A stretch of 64,000 bases of DNA from Mycobacterium sp. 236(2023) (GCF_029623955.1 NZ_JARSBP010000003.1:248001-312000); one strand, 5' to 3'. Numbered from the stretch's first letter, positions 8,677 to 19,438 are shown. The notes: generated by a model from the sequence alone, not told the origin. Numbers and translations are program-made.

Positions 8677-9582
8677 ATGGGATTGCTCGACGGCCGCGTG
8701 GTCATCGTGACGGGTGCGGGTGGCGGAATCGGCCGGGCGCACGCCCTGGCCTTCGCTGCCGAGGGAGCGCGCGTCGTCGTCAACGACATCGGCGTCGGCC
8801 TCGACGGCTCACCCGCGGGCGGCGGCAGCGCCGCTCAGACCGTCGTCGACGAGATCGTCGCTGCCGGAGGCGAAGCCGTCACCAGCGGCGCCAACGTGGC
8901 GGACTGGGCCCAGGCCGAAGGGCTCATCCAGACCGCCGTCGACTCCTTCGGCGGACTCGACGTTCTCGTCAACAACGCGGGCATCGTGCGCGACCGGATG
9001 TTCGCCAACACCAGCGAAGAAGAATTCGACGCCGTCACCGCAGTGCATCTCAAGGGCCACTTCGCCACGATGAAGCACGCCGCGGCCTACTGGCGTGCGA
9101 AGTCCAAGGCCGGTGACACCGTCGACGCGCGCATCATCAACACCAGCTCCGGCGCCGGCCTGCAGGGCAGTGTCGGGCAAGCCAATTACAGTGCCGCCAA
9201 AGCAGGTATCGCCGCGCTCACGCTCGTCGCCGCCGCCGAGATGGGGCGCTACGGCGTCAGTGTCAACGCGATCGCGCCCTCGGCGCGCACCCGGATGACC
9301 GAAACCGTGTTCGCAGACATGATGTCCACGCAGGACAAGGATTTCGACGCGATGGCGCCCGAGAACATCTCTCCGCTGGTCGTTTGGCTCGGTTCCGTCG
9401 AGTCCCGCGACGTCACCGGCAAGATGTTCGAGGTCGAGGGCGGCAAGATCCGCGTGGCCGAGGGATGGGCTCACGGCCCGGAGACCGACAAGGGCGCTCA
9501 GTGGGATCCCGCCGAACTCGGCCCCGTCGTGACCGGCCTACTCGCCAAGGCGCGGCCGGCGGTTCCCGTCTACGGGGCCTAA
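8677..9582 (+). CDS. SDR-family dehydrogenase (Rv3548c-like, MFE2-type)
   Basis: The 301-residue SDR resembles the dehydrogenase part of multifunctional enzyme type 2. It has a [12 protein letters not shown] cofactor motif near residue 12, VNDIG for the cofactor pocket, [11 protein letters not shown] near residue 102, and the YSAAKAGI catalytic motif near residue 171. A C-terminal extension after the Rossmann core ([11 protein letters not shown] and onward) is typical of the Rv3548c group. It probably oxidises a 3-hydroxyacyl-CoA in steroid catabolism. An AGGAG Shine-Dalgarno sequence precedes the ATG, and it shares the ipdF transcript. Confidence 0.82.
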   Translation: MGLLDGRVVIVTGAGGGIGRAHALAFAAEGARVVVNDIGVGLDGSPAGGGSAAQTVVDEIVAAGGEAVTSGANVADWAQAEGLIQTAVDSFGGLDVLVNNAGIVRDRMFANTSEEEFDAVTAVHLKGHFATMKHAAAYWRAKSKAGDTVDARIINTSSGAGLQGSVGQANYSAAKAGIAALTLVAAAEMGRYGVSVNAIAPSARTRMTETVFADMMSTQDKDFDAMAPENISPLVVWLGSVESRDVTGKMFEVEGGKIRVAEGWAHGPETDKGAQWDPAELGPVVTGLLAKARPAVPVYGA

Positions 9583-9601
9583 TTCCCGGACTCTGGACTC
9601 C

Positions 9602-10303
9602 TCAGTGCCCGTTGTTGAACATCCGGTTGCTCGCCAGCTCCGCGAGATCACGCAGCGTCGTCACATGACCGGAGGTCCATTCCCGCGGGCTTGTGTCCCA
9701 GACGCAGAGCGTGCCGAGCGCGTGCTCGTCGGCATCAATGAGCGGGATACCCAAGTAGGAGACGACGGTGCCGTCGGCGACGGCAGGGTTGTACTTGAGC
9801 ACCGGGTCGACTCTCGCGTCGGCGATCACCAACGGCTGACCGGACGCGACGGCGTACTGGCAGACCGAGCGGTCGATGGAGGTCTGGCGTTCCTTCGGGT
9901 CTTCAGTCGCCGAGCCGTGAAGGCTCACGAAGAACTGGCGGTCGCGGTCGACCAGTGAGATGGCAGCACCGGGCGCCGCCAGTGCTTCGGCGGCCATGTC
10001 GGCAATGCGGTCGTAAATCCGTTCGCGCGGGGCATCCATGAGACCGGTGGCGTACAGGGCCTTCAACCGCCTCGGGTCCGCCACCACTGATTCCGGTCCG
10101 GCAGCCTCGTCGGCGGCGGCGATATTGGCGTTGGAGAGGTGCGCCAGCAAATCTGCGGTGTCTTCCTGGCGGCGTGTGACATCGGTTATTAGTCGCGCCG
10201 CGACAGCGTGGGCGACGTAGGCGTCAACCGACTGGTCGGCTTGCGCTGCCTGTTCTTCAACCAGGCGGTTGAGCCAGGCGTCGAAGCCGGGAAGTGGGAT
10301 CAC
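9602..10303 (-). CDS. GAF-domain sensor-like protein
   Basis: The protein has 233 residues. The N-terminal ~70 residues are alanine-rich and helical. A single GAF domain spans about residues 90-228 and includes AAPGAAISLVDRDRQFF, a VCQYAVASGQPLVIADARVDP block, and YLGIPLIDADEHALGTLCVWD. No output domain such as a kinase or cyclase is attached, so it may sense a small ligand or redox state and act through a partner. The GTG start has a TATCGT hexamer six bases upstream (10310-10315), suggesting a leaderless transcript independent of the Ddn-like gene 110 bases upstream. Its link to sterol metabolism is positional only. Confidence 0.7.
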   Translation of the reverse strand: MIPLPGFDAWLNRLVEEQAAQADQSVDAYVAHAVAARLITDVTRRQEDTADLLAHLSNANIAAADEAAGPESVVADPRRLKALYATGLMDAPRERIYDRIADMAAEALAAPGAAISLVDRDRQFFVSLHGSATEDPKERQTSIDRSVCQYAVASGQPLVIADARVDPVLKYNPAVADGTVVSYLGIPLIDADEHALGTLCVWDTSPREWTSGHVTTLRDLAELASNRMFNNGH

Positions 10304-10309
10304 CCGTCA

Positions 10310-10315
10310 ACGATA
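10310..10315 (-). promoter_or_regulatory. -10 hexamer TATCGT for leaderless GAF gene
   Basis: On the minus strand TATCGT is followed by six bases and then the GTG of the GAF gene. No ribosome-binding site is visible. Confidence 0.45.
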
Positions 10316-10413
10316 AGCGAGCAACGGCGTTACGCGCGCAGTTGTGGAAATTGAGTGCGAAAACGGTGGTCTGGCGAATCGTCAGCGCCCCCGTCCCGGT
10401 CGCAGCAAACCGG

Positions 10414-10923
<510 letters not shown>

Positions 10924-11307
10924 TTAGCTGTTCACGAACGGACGGATGGAGGCGTTGATGTGGTGGATCTGGGCTCGGCCGGACGGGTCGTCGGCCGGGA
11001 TCAGGAACGTCTCGTCGATGCGGGCGCCGACGCTGCGGCCCGCCAGGCTCGGCTTGGTCGACAGCTCGAATCGCGCCCGCACGGTGTCGCCGTCGACGGT
11101 GAACTCCGGCGCCGACACCGCCTTGATCACCTTGTACTGCAGTCCGTTGTTCAGGCTGCGGCGCAGGTGGTCGCCCGAAAAGCCCGTCTTCAGCCCGATC
11201 TCGACCCGGGTGCAGCCAGGCGCGAACGGTACGTCGTCGGCCTGATGGGTGGCCAGCGCGGTGATGTACGCCTGCGCCGCTGCTATGCGGTCTGCAACTG
11301 GAATCAT
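10924..11307 (-). CDS. Small NTF2/SnoaL-like protein between fadA5 and ddn
   Basis: The 127-residue product looks like a cone-shaped NTF2-like fold: an N-terminal helix with MIPVADRIAAAQAYITAL, then alternating strands ending IHHINASIRPFV. The family includes steroid isomerases and hydratases. No catalytic Asp/Tyr set typical of ketosteroid isomerase can be assigned with certainty. The ATG at 11307 is chosen because AAGGTGG lies eight bases upstream, directly after the fadA5 stop. Location between fadA5 and ddn in a KstR-controlled operon suggests a steroid- or acyl-CoA-related role, which is inference. Confidence 0.62.
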   Translation of the reverse strand: MIPVADRIAAAQAYITALATHQADDVPFAPGCTRVEIGLKTGFSGDHLRRSLNNGLQYKVIKAVSAPEFTVDGDTVRARFELSTKPSLAGRSVGARIDETFLIPADDPSGRAQIHHINASIRPFVNS

Positions 11308-11320
11308 CGGCGATACCACC

Positions 11321-12494
<1,174 letters not shown>

Positions 12495-12496
<2 letters not shown>

Positions 12497-12508
12497 GAAC
12501 ACGTTTCA
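12495..12508. promoter_or_regulatory. KstR operator ahead of fadA5
   Basis: TAGAACACGTTTCA fits the KstR motif TnnAAC-NN-GTTnnA. It lies 10 bases upstream of the fadA5 ATG. Confidence 0.85.
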
Positions 12509-12573
12509 TAAGCCTGACAAGCTGCGATGCGGTCACACCTTTGATCTGCGGAGAAGGCATGTTTTACTGGCAC

Positions 12574-12587
12574 TAGAACACGTTGCA
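12574..12587. promoter_or_regulatory. KstR operator ahead of cyp125
   Basis: TAGAACACGTTGCA fits TnnAAC-NN-GTTnnA. It ends 18 bases before the cyp125 ATG, just upstream of the Shine-Dalgarno GAGGAG. Each of the divergent genes thus has its own site. Confidence 0.85.
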
Positions 12588-12605
12588 ATTGAGGAGAGCT
12601 TCCCC

Positions 12606-13865
12606 ATGCCTGGCCCTAACTCGTGCCCCGTCGCCCCTGACTTCGATTTCCTCGACGCCAACCTGAACCTCGAACGCCTCCCGGTTGAGGAGCTTGCGGA
12701 ACTGCGCAAGTCCGAGCCTATCCACTGGGTCGACGTACCCGGCGGCACGGGAGGCTTCGGTGACAAAGGTTATTGGTTGGTCACCAAGCACGCCGACGTG
12801 AAAGAGGTGTCGAAGCGCAGCGACGTGTTCGGCAGCTCACCCGACGGCGCCATTCCGGTGTGGCCGCAGGGCATGGAGCGCTCCGCGATCGACCTGCAGA
12901 AGGCCGTGCTGCTGAACATGGATGCGCCGCAGCACACCCGGCTGCGCAAGATCATCTCCCGTGGCTTCACGCCGCGCGCCGTCGGGCGCCTCGAGGACGA
13001 ATTGCGGGCCCGCGCCAAGAAGATCGCCGAGACGGCTGCCGCCGAGGGCACCGGCGACTTCGTCGAGCAGGTGTCGTGCGAGCTGCCTCTGCAGGCCATC
13101 GCCGAGTTGCTCGGTGTGCCGCAAGACGACCGCGACAAGCTATTCCGCTGGTCCAACGAGATGACCGCGGGTGAAGACCCCGAGTACGCCGACGTCGACC
13201 CGGCGATGTCCTCGTTCGAGCTGATCACCTATGCGATGAAGATGGCCGAGGAGCGGGCGAAGAACCCCACCGAGGACATCGTGACCAAGCTGATCGAGGC
13301 CGACATCGACGGGGAGAAGCTCTCCGACGACGAGTTCGGTTTCTTCGTCGTCATGCTCGCAGTCGCCGGTAACGAGACCACTCGCAACTCGATCACGCAC
13401 GGCATGATCGGGTTCATGCAGCACCCCGAACAGTGGGAGCTGTACAAGAAGGAGCGCCCGGAGACCGCCGCCGACGAGGTTGTCCGCTGGGCCACCCCGG
13501 TGTCGGCGTTCCAGCGCACCGCCCTCGAGGACACCGAGCTGTCCGGTGTGAAGATCAAGAAGGGGGAGCGAGTGGTGATGTCCTACCGCTCGGCCAACTT
13601 CGACGACGAGGTGTTCGAGAATCCGCATTCGTTCGACGTCATGCGCAGCCCGAACCCTCACGTCGGGTTCGGCGGCACCGGTGCGCACTACTGCATCGGT
13701 GCCAACCTGGCCAAGATGACGATCAACCTGATCTTCAACGCCGTCGCCGACGCGATGCCCGACCTGAAGCCGATCGGCGAGCCGGAGCGGTTGATGTCGG
13801 GGTGGCTCAACGGGATCAAGCACTGGCAGGTCGACTACACCGGCAAATGCCCGGTCCAGCACTAG
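12606..13865 (+). CDS. cyp125: Steroid C26/C27 monooxygenase CYP125
   Basis: The 419-residue cytochrome P450 carries the I-helix oxygen-activation motif AVAGNETTRN and the haem-ligand loop FGGTGAHYCIGANLAK with Cys363. The N-terminal part matches CYP125A1 (Rv3545c), including the PVWPQGMERSAIDLQKAVLL segment region. CYP125 hydroxylates the terminal side-chain carbon of cholest-4-en-3-one and carries it to the acid, the first step of side-chain degradation. The ATG has GAGGAG eight to nine bases upstream. It heads cyp125-fadE28-fadE29-chsH2-chsH1-ltp2, although 35 bases separate it from fadE28. Confidence 0.95.
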   Translation: MPGPNSCPVAPDFDFLDANLNLERLPVEELAELRKSEPIHWVDVPGGTGGFGDKGYWLVTKHADVKEVSKRSDVFGSSPDGAIPVWPQGMERSAIDLQKAVLLNMDAPQHTRLRKIISRGFTPRAVGRLEDELRARAKKIAETAAAEGTGDFVEQVSCELPLQAIAELLGVPQDDRDKLFRWSNEMTAGEDPEYADVDPAMSSFELITYAMKMAEERAKNPTEDIVTKLIEADIDGEKLSDDEFGFFVVMLAVAGNETTRNSITHGMIGFMQHPEQWELYKKERPETAADEVVRWATPVSAFQRTALEDTELSGVKIKKGERVVMSYRSANFDDEVFENPHSFDVMRSPNPHVGFGGTGAHYCIGANLAKMTINLIFNAVADAMPDLKPIGEPERLMSGWLNGIKHWQVDYTGKCPVQH

Positions 13866-13900
13866 TTCTGCAGTAGCGCTAAGACTCAAGGAGGAGTCGG

Positions 13901-14902
13901 GTGGATTTCAGCCCAGACGAGGGGCAGCAGGCTGTCGCCGATGTGGTGACGTCCGTGCTCGATCGTGACAACAGTTGGGACGCACTGGTTTCCGGTGGCG
14001 TGGCCGCGCTCGGGGTGCCCGAGCGCCTGGGCGGCGACGGTGTCGGTCTCGCCGAGATCGCCACCGCGCTCACCGAGATCGGCAGGCACGGGACGACCGG
14101 GGCGGCGCTGCCGACCCTGGGCGCGACCGTGGTGCTGCTCGATCTGGCCTCCGAGTCGCAGCAGGACCGCTACCTGGCCGGTGTTGCGAAGGGCTCGGTG
14201 CTGAGTCTCGCGCTCAGCGAGCCCGGTGCACCACTGCCCGATCGTCCTGTCACCACGCTGTCGGGTGGAAAGCTCAACGGCACCAAGATCGCGGTCGGCT
14301 CTGCTGCACAAGCGGATTGGCTCGTGGTCACGGCCGACACCGGTGTCGTCGTGGTCTCGGCCAAGGCCGACGGTGTCGCGGTAACCCCGACGCCGACAGC
14401 CAACGGCAGTGACGAAGCCTCGGTCACGTTCACCGATGTCACGGTCGCCGAGGACGACGTGTTGTCCGGCGCCGACGCGACCCGCGTCAATCAATTGGCT
14501 CTGGCTGCCATCGGCGCCTTCGCCGCCGGTCTGGTCGCAGGCGCTGTGCGGCTCACCGCCGACTACGTGGGCGGCCGTGAACAGTTCGGAAAGCCGCTGT
14601 CGACATTCCAGACGGTCGCCGCTCAGCTGGCGGAGGTGTACATCGCCTCGCGGACAATCACTTTGGCGTCCAATGCGGTGACGTGGGCGCTGTCGGAGGG
14701 GCGGGACGCCGGGTCGGACCTCGACATCCTCGGCTATTGGGTGACCTCGGAGGCGCCGCCGGCGATGCAGCTCTGCCACCACCTGCACGGTGGCATGGGC
14801 ATGGACATCGACTACCCGATGGACCGCTACTACTCCACGATCAAAGACTTGACCCGGCTGCTCGGCGGGCGAGCACACCGTCTGGATCTGGTGGGAGCCT
14901 GA
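13901..14902 (+). CDS. fadE28: Acyl-CoA dehydrogenase subunit FadE28 (ChsE2)
   Basis: At 333 residues it is shorter than a typical ~380-residue acyl-CoA dehydrogenase, as expected for this half of a heterotetramer. The C-terminal domain contains GREQFGKPLSTFQTVAAQLA, the flavin- and substrate-binding helix, and HHLHGGMGMDIDYPMDRY near the end. The N-terminal domain is compact. FadE28 pairs with FadE29 in an alpha2beta2 enzyme that dehydrogenates the C22 (three-carbon side-chain) steroid acyl-CoA. The GTG start has AAGGAGGAG upstream. Its TGA stop is one base from the ATG of fadE29. Confidence 0.92.
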   Translation: MDFSPDEGQQAVADVVTSVLDRDNSWDALVSGGVAALGVPERLGGDGVGLAEIATALTEIGRHGTTGAALPTLGATVVLLDLASESQQDRYLAGVAKGSVLSLALSEPGAPLPDRPVTTLSGGKLNGTKIAVGSAAQADWLVVTADTGVVVVSAKADGVAVTPTPTANGSDEASVTFTDVTVAEDDVLSGADATRVNQLALAAIGAFAAGLVAGAVRLTADYVGGREQFGKPLSTFQTVAAQLAEVYIASRTITLASNAVTWALSEGRDAGSDLDILGYWVTSEAPPAMQLCHHLHGGMGMDIDYPMDRYYSTIKDLTRLLGGRAHRLDLVGA

Positions 14903-14903
14903 T

Positions 14904-16067
14904 ATGTACATCGAACTGACTCCGGAGCAGAAGCAGCTGCAAGCTGAACTGCGCGAGTACTTCTCGAACCTGATCTCCCCCGAGGAGAACAAGGCCATGG
15001 AGAAGGATCGCCACAACGAGACTTATCGCACCGTGATCAAGCGGATGGGTACCGACGGCAAGCTCGGTGTGGGCTGGCCGAAAGAGTTCGGCGGCCTGGG
15101 TTTCGGCCCGATCGAGCAGTCGATCTTCGTCAACGAGGCGCAACGCGCGGACGTCCCGCTCCCCGCCGTGACACTGCAGACGGTCGGGCCGACGCTGCAG
15201 CAGTACGGCACGGAGGAGCAGAAGAAGAAGTTCCTGCCCGCGATCCTCGCCGGAGACGTGCACTTCGCGATCGGCTACACCGAGCCGGAGGCCGGGACCG
15301 ATCTCGCATCGCTGCGTACGACGGCGGTCAAACAGGGCGATGAATACATCGTCAACGGGCAGAAGGTCTTCACCACCGGTGGTCACGACGCCGACTACGT
15401 CTGGCTGGCTGTCCGAACCGACCCGAGTGCGGTGAAGCACAAAGGCATTTCGATCCTCATCGTGGACACCAAGGATCCCGGCTACTCCTGGACGCCGATG
15501 ATCCTGTCCGACGGCGCACACCACACCAACGCCACGTACTACAGCGACGTCCGGGTGCCTGCCGACATGCTCGTCGGCGAGGAGAACGGTGGCTGGCGTC
15601 TGATCACCACGCAGCTCAACAACGAGCGCGTCATGCTCGGCCCGGCGGGAAGAGTCGGCTCCCTATACGACCGCGTGCACGAGTGGGCCTCGAAACCCGG
15701 TGGTAACGGCGACGTTCCGATCGAGCACGCCGACGTGAAGCGGTCACTCGGTGAGCTCAAGGCGTTGTGGCGCATCAACGAACTGCTCAACTGGCAGGTC
15801 GCTGCGGCAGGCGAGAACATCGACGTCGCGGATGCCGCGGCCACCAAGGTGTTCGGCACCGAACGCATCCAGTACGCGGGCCGGCTGGCCGAGGAGATCG
15901 TCGGCAAGTACGGCAACCCGGCAGATCCAGAGACCGCGGAGTTGTTGCGGTGGCTGGATTCTCAGACCAAGCGGAACCTGGTCATCACGTTCGGTGGTGG
16001 CGTCAACGAGGTGATGCGCGAAATGATCGCCGCCGCAGGCCTGAAGGTGCCGAGGGTACCCAGGTGA
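14904..16067 (+). CDS. fadE29: Acyl-CoA dehydrogenase subunit FadE29 (ChsE1)
   Basis: The 387-residue acyl-CoA dehydrogenase subunit has the FAD/substrate loop FAIGYTEPEAGTDLASLRT at about residues 118-136, then NGQKVFTTGGHDADYVW. The C-terminal TFGGGVNEVMREMIA corresponds to the usual closing helix of the family. It forms the heterotetramer with FadE28. The start lies one base after the fadE28 stop, and its TGA overlaps the GTG of chsH2 (GTGA). The continuous coupling of fadE28, fadE29, chsH2, chsH1 and ltp2 supports one module for the last beta-oxidation round. Confidence 0.93.
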   Translation: MYIELTPEQKQLQAELREYFSNLISPEENKAMEKDRHNETYRTVIKRMGTDGKLGVGWPKEFGGLGFGPIEQSIFVNEAQRADVPLPAVTLQTVGPTLQQYGTEEQKKKFLPAILAGDVHFAIGYTEPEAGTDLASLRTTAVKQGDEYIVNGQKVFTTGGHDADYVWLAVRTDPSAVKHKGISILIVDTKDPGYSWTPMILSDGAHHTNATYYSDVRVPADMLVGEENGGWRLITTQLNNERVMLGPAGRVGSLYDRVHEWASKPGGNGDVPIEHADVKRSLGELKALWRINELLNWQVAAAGENIDVADAAATKVFGTERIQYAGRLAEEIVGKYGNPADPETAELLRWLDSQTKRNLVITFGGGVNEVMREMIAAAGLKVPRVPR

Positions 16068-17029
16068 CAAGTACGGCAGACCTGCAATCCGGTATCGACA
16101 CGATCAAAGCGGCGGGTAAGAGCGAGCCGCGCAACGCGCCGGACCCGGTGAACCAACCGATGATCCGCCACTGGGTGGATGCGCTCGGCGACAAGAATCC
16201 GATCTACGTCGACGAGGAAGCGGCCAGGGCGGCTGGGCATCCCGGTGTCGTGGCACCGCCGGCGATGATCCAGGTGTGGACGATGGGCGGCCTGGGTGAA
16301 GGGCGTTCCGACGACGACCCGCTGTCGAAGATGATGGCGCTGTTCGACGACGCGGGCTACGTCGGTGTGGTCGCGACGAACTGTGAGCAGACGTACCACC
16401 GGTACGTGCGGCCGGGCGAACAACTCGCCATCCACGCCGAGATCACCGACGTCGTCGGGCCGAAGCGGACCGCGCTCGGTGAGGGGTTCTTCATCAACCA
16501 GTTGATCACGTGGACCGTTCCCGACGGGGAGCGTGTCGCGGAGATGAACTGGCGCATCATGAAATTCCGACCTGCCGACAATGACAAGCCTGTCAGCGAG
16601 GTGCCCGCGGATCTCGATCCCGACAAGCTGATGCGCCCGGCATCGTCGCGGGACACCAAGTTCTTCTGGGACGGCGTCAACGCCCACGAACTGCGGCTGC
16701 AGAAACGTCCCGACGGCACGCTGCAGCACCCGCCGGTCCCCGCGGTGTGGAAGCCCAAAGAGGAGACGACCGACTACGTCGTGTCCAGCGGCGACGGCAC
16801 GGTGTTCAGCTACGTCGTGCACCACGCCCCGAAAGTGCCCGGCCGCACCCTGCCGTTCGTCATCGCCCTCGTCGAACTCGACGAAGGCATCAGGATGCTC
16901 GGCGAACTCCGTGGCGTGGACCCCGAAGCCGTGGAGATCGGAATGCCGGTGCGCGCAACCTATATCGACTTCCCGGACAGTGAGATCAGCCCGGCCTGGA
17001 CGCTGTATGCATGGGAGCCGCGAGCATGA
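16064..17029 (+). CDS. chsH2: Enoyl-CoA hydratase subunit ChsH2 (MaoC + DUF35)
   Basis: The 321-residue protein has two domains. Residues ~1-165 form a MaoC-like hot-dog domain (PMIRHWVDALGDKNPIYVDE). Residues ~180-321 form a DUF35 part, with the zinc-ribbon-like segment KFFWDGVNAHELRLQK followed by an OB-fold containing GELRGVDPEAVEIGMPVRA. ChsH2 (Rv3542c) pairs with ChsH1 to hydrate the C22 enoyl-CoA, and its DUF35 domain docks Ltp2 for retro-aldol cleavage. The expected zinc-ligand cysteines are absent in the visible DUF35 region. The GTG overlaps the fadE29 stop, and the TGA overlaps the chsH1 ATG. Confidence 0.92.
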   Translation: MTSTADLQSGIDTIKAAGKSEPRNAPDPVNQPMIRHWVDALGDKNPIYVDEEAARAAGHPGVVAPPAMIQVWTMGGLGEGRSDDDPLSKMMALFDDAGYVGVVATNCEQTYHRYVRPGEQLAIHAEITDVVGPKRTALGEGFFINQLITWTVPDGERVAEMNWRIMKFRPADNDKPVSEVPADLDPDKLMRPASSRDTKFFWDGVNAHELRLQKRPDGTLQHPPVPAVWKPKEETTDYVVSSGDGTVFSYVVHHAPKVPGRTLPFVIALVELDEGIRMLGELRGVDPEAVEIGMPVRATYIDFPDSEISPAWTLYAWEPRA

Positions 17030-17430
17030 GCGCACCGACAGTGGAGGTGGGCACGAAGCTGCCCGAACTCAAGCTCTACGGCGATCCGACGTTCATCGTG
17101 TCGACGGCCATCGCAACACGCGACTACCAGGACGTGCACCACGACCGGGACAAGGCGCAGGCCAAGGGTTCCAAGGACATCTTCGTCAACATCCTGACCG
17201 ACACCGGCCTCGTGCAGCGCTACGTCACCGACTGGGCAGGCCCGACAGCGGTCATCAAATCGATCGGGCTGCGCCTCGGCGTGCCGTGGTACGCCTACGA
17301 CACCGTGACGTTCAGCGGTGAGGTGACCGCCATCGAGGATGGACTGGTGACGCTGAAGGTCACCGGGAGCAACAGCCTCGGTAACCACGTGATCGCAACG
17401 GCCACAATCACTTTCGGAGGTCCTGCATGA
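17026..17430 (+). CDS. chsH1: Enoyl-CoA hydratase subunit ChsH1 (MaoC-like)
   Basis: The 134-residue single hot-dog-domain protein contains STAIATRDYQDVHHDRDKAQ at about residues 24-43, the MaoC hydratase motif with the catalytic Asp/His pair, and the C-terminal strand NSLGNHVIATATITFGG. ChsH1 (Rv3541c) supplies the active-site residues of the ChsH1-ChsH2 hydratase acting on 3-oxo-4,17-pregnadiene-20-carboxyl-CoA. The ATG at 17026 overlaps the chsH2 stop, and the next gene overlaps its stop by four bases. Confidence 0.92.
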   Translation: MSAPTVEVGTKLPELKLYGDPTFIVSTAIATRDYQDVHHDRDKAQAKGSKDIFVNILTDTGLVQRYVTDWAGPTAVIKSIGLRLGVPWYAYDTVTFSGEVTAIEDGLVTLKVTGSNSLGNHVIATATITFGGPA

Positions 17431-18593
17431 CCGGCGGCCTGTCCGGCAAGTCGGCGATCGCCGGCATCGGTGCCACCGATTTCTCGAAGAACTCGGGCCG
17501 CAGTGAACTGCGGCTGGCCGCGGAGGCGGTGCTCGACGCTCTCGACGACGCCGGGCTTGCCCCTTCCGACGTCGACGGCCTCGTCACCTTCACGATGGAT
17601 TCCAACCTCGAGACCGCCGTGGCCCGCGCCACCGGTATCGGGGACCTCAAGTTCTTCAGCCAGATCGGCTACGGCGGTGGCGCCGCCGCTGCGACGGTGC
17701 AGCAGGCGGCCCTCGCCGTCGCGACCGGCGTGGCCGAGGTCGTCGTCGCCTACCGAGCATTCAACGAGCGCTCGGAGTTCCGGTTCGGCCAGGTGATGAC
17801 GGGGCTGACCGTCAACGCGGATTCCCGCGGCGTGGAATACAGCTGGTCCTATCCGCACGGACTCAGCACCCCCGCGGCCTCCGTGGCGATGATCGCTCAG
17901 CGATACATGCACGAATACGGCGCGACCAGTGCCGATTTCGGTGCGGTGTCCGTCGCGGACCGCAAGCACGCGGCCAACAACCCGAAGGCCCATTTCTACG
18001 GCAAGCCGATCACCATCGAGGATCATCAGAATTCGCGGTGGATTGCGGAGCCGCTTCGACTGCTGGACTGCTGCCAGGAGACCGACGGTGGCGTGGCGAT
18101 CGTCGTGACGACACCCGAACGCGCCAGGGATCTGAAGCACCGGCCCGCGATCATCGAGGCCGCGGCGCAGGCGGCCGGCGCTGACCAGTTCACGATGTAC
18201 TCGTACTACCGCGAGGAGCTCGGACTGCCCGAGATGGGTCTGGTCGGTGACCAGCTCTGGGCACAGTCCGGCCTGACGCCGACGGACATCCAAACGGCGA
18301 TCCTGTATGACCACTTCACGCCGTACACGCTGATCCAGCTCGAGGAGCTCGGATTCTGCGGCAAGGGCGAGGCGAAAGATTTCATCGCCGGAGGCGCCAT
18401 CGAACTCGGCGGCAAGCTTCCGATCAACACGCACGGCGGACAGCTCGGGGAGGCCTACATCCACGGGATGAACGGCATCGCCGAAGGTGTGCGCCAATTG
18501 CGCGGCACGTCGGTCAACCCGGTGCCCGATGTCGAGCACGTCCTGGTCACCGCCGGTACCGGGGTGCCGACGTCGGGACTGATCCTCGGCTGA
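17427..18593 (+). CDS. ltp2: Steroid-CoA retro-aldolase Ltp2
   Basis: The 388-residue SCP-x/thiolase-like lipid-transfer protein lacks the thiolase nucleophile: the region equivalent to the active-site Cys reads GYGGGAAAATVQQAA near residue 85. A C-terminal NTHGGQLGEAYIHGMNG replaces the thiolase His block. Ltp2 (Rv3540c) with the ChsH2 DUF35 domain cleaves the hydrated C22-CoA to androstenedione and propionyl-CoA. Its ATG overlaps the chsH1 stop (ATGA), making it the last gene of the coupled set. The next gene starts 73 bases later with its own promoter. Confidence 0.93.
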   Translation: MTGGLSGKSAIAGIGATDFSKNSGRSELRLAAEAVLDALDDAGLAPSDVDGLVTFTMDSNLETAVARATGIGDLKFFSQIGYGGGAAAATVQQAALAVATGVAEVVVAYRAFNERSEFRFGQVMTGLTVNADSRGVEYSWSYPHGLSTPAASVAMIAQRYMHEYGATSADFGAVSVADRKHAANNPKAHFYGKPITIEDHQNSRWIAEPLRLLDCCQETDGGVAIVVTTPERARDLKHRPAIIEAAAQAAGADQFTMYSYYREELGLPEMGLVGDQLWAQSGLTPTDIQTAILYDHFTPYTLIQLEELGFCGKGEAKDFIAGGAIELGGKLPINTHGGQLGEAYIHGMNGIAEGVRQLRGTSVNPVPDVEHVLVTAGTGVPTSGLILG

Positions 18594-18653
18594 AAGCCGA
18601 TTCGCGGGCACCGTGGCGAGGTGTGCCTCGCACGATCCGGCGCGCACGGCAAC

Positions 18654-18659
18654 TACCCT
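18654..18659 (+). promoter_or_regulatory. -10 hexamer TACCCT for leaderless membrane-anchored gene
   Basis: TACCCT is followed by seven bases and then the ATG at 18667. No Shine-Dalgarno sequence is visible. Confidence 0.45.
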
Positions 18660-18666
18660 TGGCCAA

Positions 18667-19374
18667 ATGAGTTCGCGTGAACCGAATCCCGACGACGAGG
18701 ACACCGGGCCGCTTCACGTCGGCAGGGTTGATGCGCCGCAGGCCGGCCCGCCTGAGCCGCGGTACAACGCGCCGATGTCGGTGAACCCTCGAATCGTGCA
18801 GCGCGATCGCAGGCCTGTCGTCCCGGTGGCTGCGGTGGCAGTAGGTGTGATTGCCCTCGGCGCGCTCGCGTGGGCTTTCTGGCCGTCATCGGGTGATGGC
18901 GACGGTTCCGTGACCGCCACGACGACGACCGCCGAGGGCGAATCGCAGCAGGAGGCCGAGAGCCGACTGCTGGGGATGGTGCCGAAGGGGTATGCCGAAG
19001 GAGCCTGTGAGGTCGTCGTCCCCGTCAAAGGTGCTGTGGCTCAGGTCAGTTGCGAGAAGAACGACGATAACGGTGGGCCGCTGACCGCCACCTACTCGCT
19101 TGCCCGCGACGGTGACTCCCTCACGGAACTGTTCGACGAGGTCCTGGGCACGACGTCGGTCGTGAACTGCCCGGGCAACATTCAGTCGCCGGGCCCATGG
19201 CGTCGCAACGCGACTCCCGATCAGGCCGCCGGAACCCTGATGTGCGGCTTCCAGCAGACCAAGCCGACGGTGGCATGGACCACCGACGCCGACCTGTTGA
19301 TGAGCGAGGTCCAGTCCGGTCCCCAAGGGCCCAACATGGTGCAGCTGTACACCTGGTGGGCGTCGCATTCCTGA
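18667..19374 (+). CDS. Membrane-anchored mycobacterial hypothetical protein
   Basis: The 235-residue product has a charged, proline-containing cytoplasmic N-terminus (~residues 1-55), one hydrophobic segment VPVAAVAVGVIALGALAWAF at about 57-76, and an extracytoplasmic domain. The domain contains four cysteines (in EGACEVV, VSCEKN, VNCPGN, LMCGF), suggesting two disulfides, and ends YTWWASHS. This layout recalls the sensor part of mycobacterial Ser/Thr kinases or similar secreted domains, but no kinase is attached. I do not recognise a function. It is the first gene of the exported-protein island between ltp2 and the hsd4B-like gene. Confidence 0.65.
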   Translation: MSSREPNPDDEDTGPLHVGRVDAPQAGPPEPRYNAPMSVNPRIVQRDRRPVVPVAAVAVGVIALGALAWAFWPSSGDGDGSVTATTTTAEGESQQEAESRLLGMVPKGYAEGACEVVVPVKGAVAQVSCEKNDDNGGPLTATYSLARDGDSLTELFDEVLGTTSVVNCPGNIQSPGPWRRNATPDQAAGTLMCGFQQTKPTVAWTTDADLLMSEVQSGPQGPNMVQLYTWWASHS

Positions 19375-19391
19375 GCGGCCCTGAAACGAGC

Positions 19392-19418
19392 CGTGCCGCC
19401 TGCGTGGCAGGCGGCACG
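19392..19418. terminator. Bidirectional terminator-like hairpin
   Basis: A perfect 12-base stem CGTGCCGCCTGC / GCAGGCGGCACG with a GTG loop lies between two convergent genes (stops at 19374 and 19439). No long U-tract follows, as is usual in mycobacteria. Confidence 0.75.
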
Positions 19419-19438
19419 AACCCTTAGATCCAGAATCG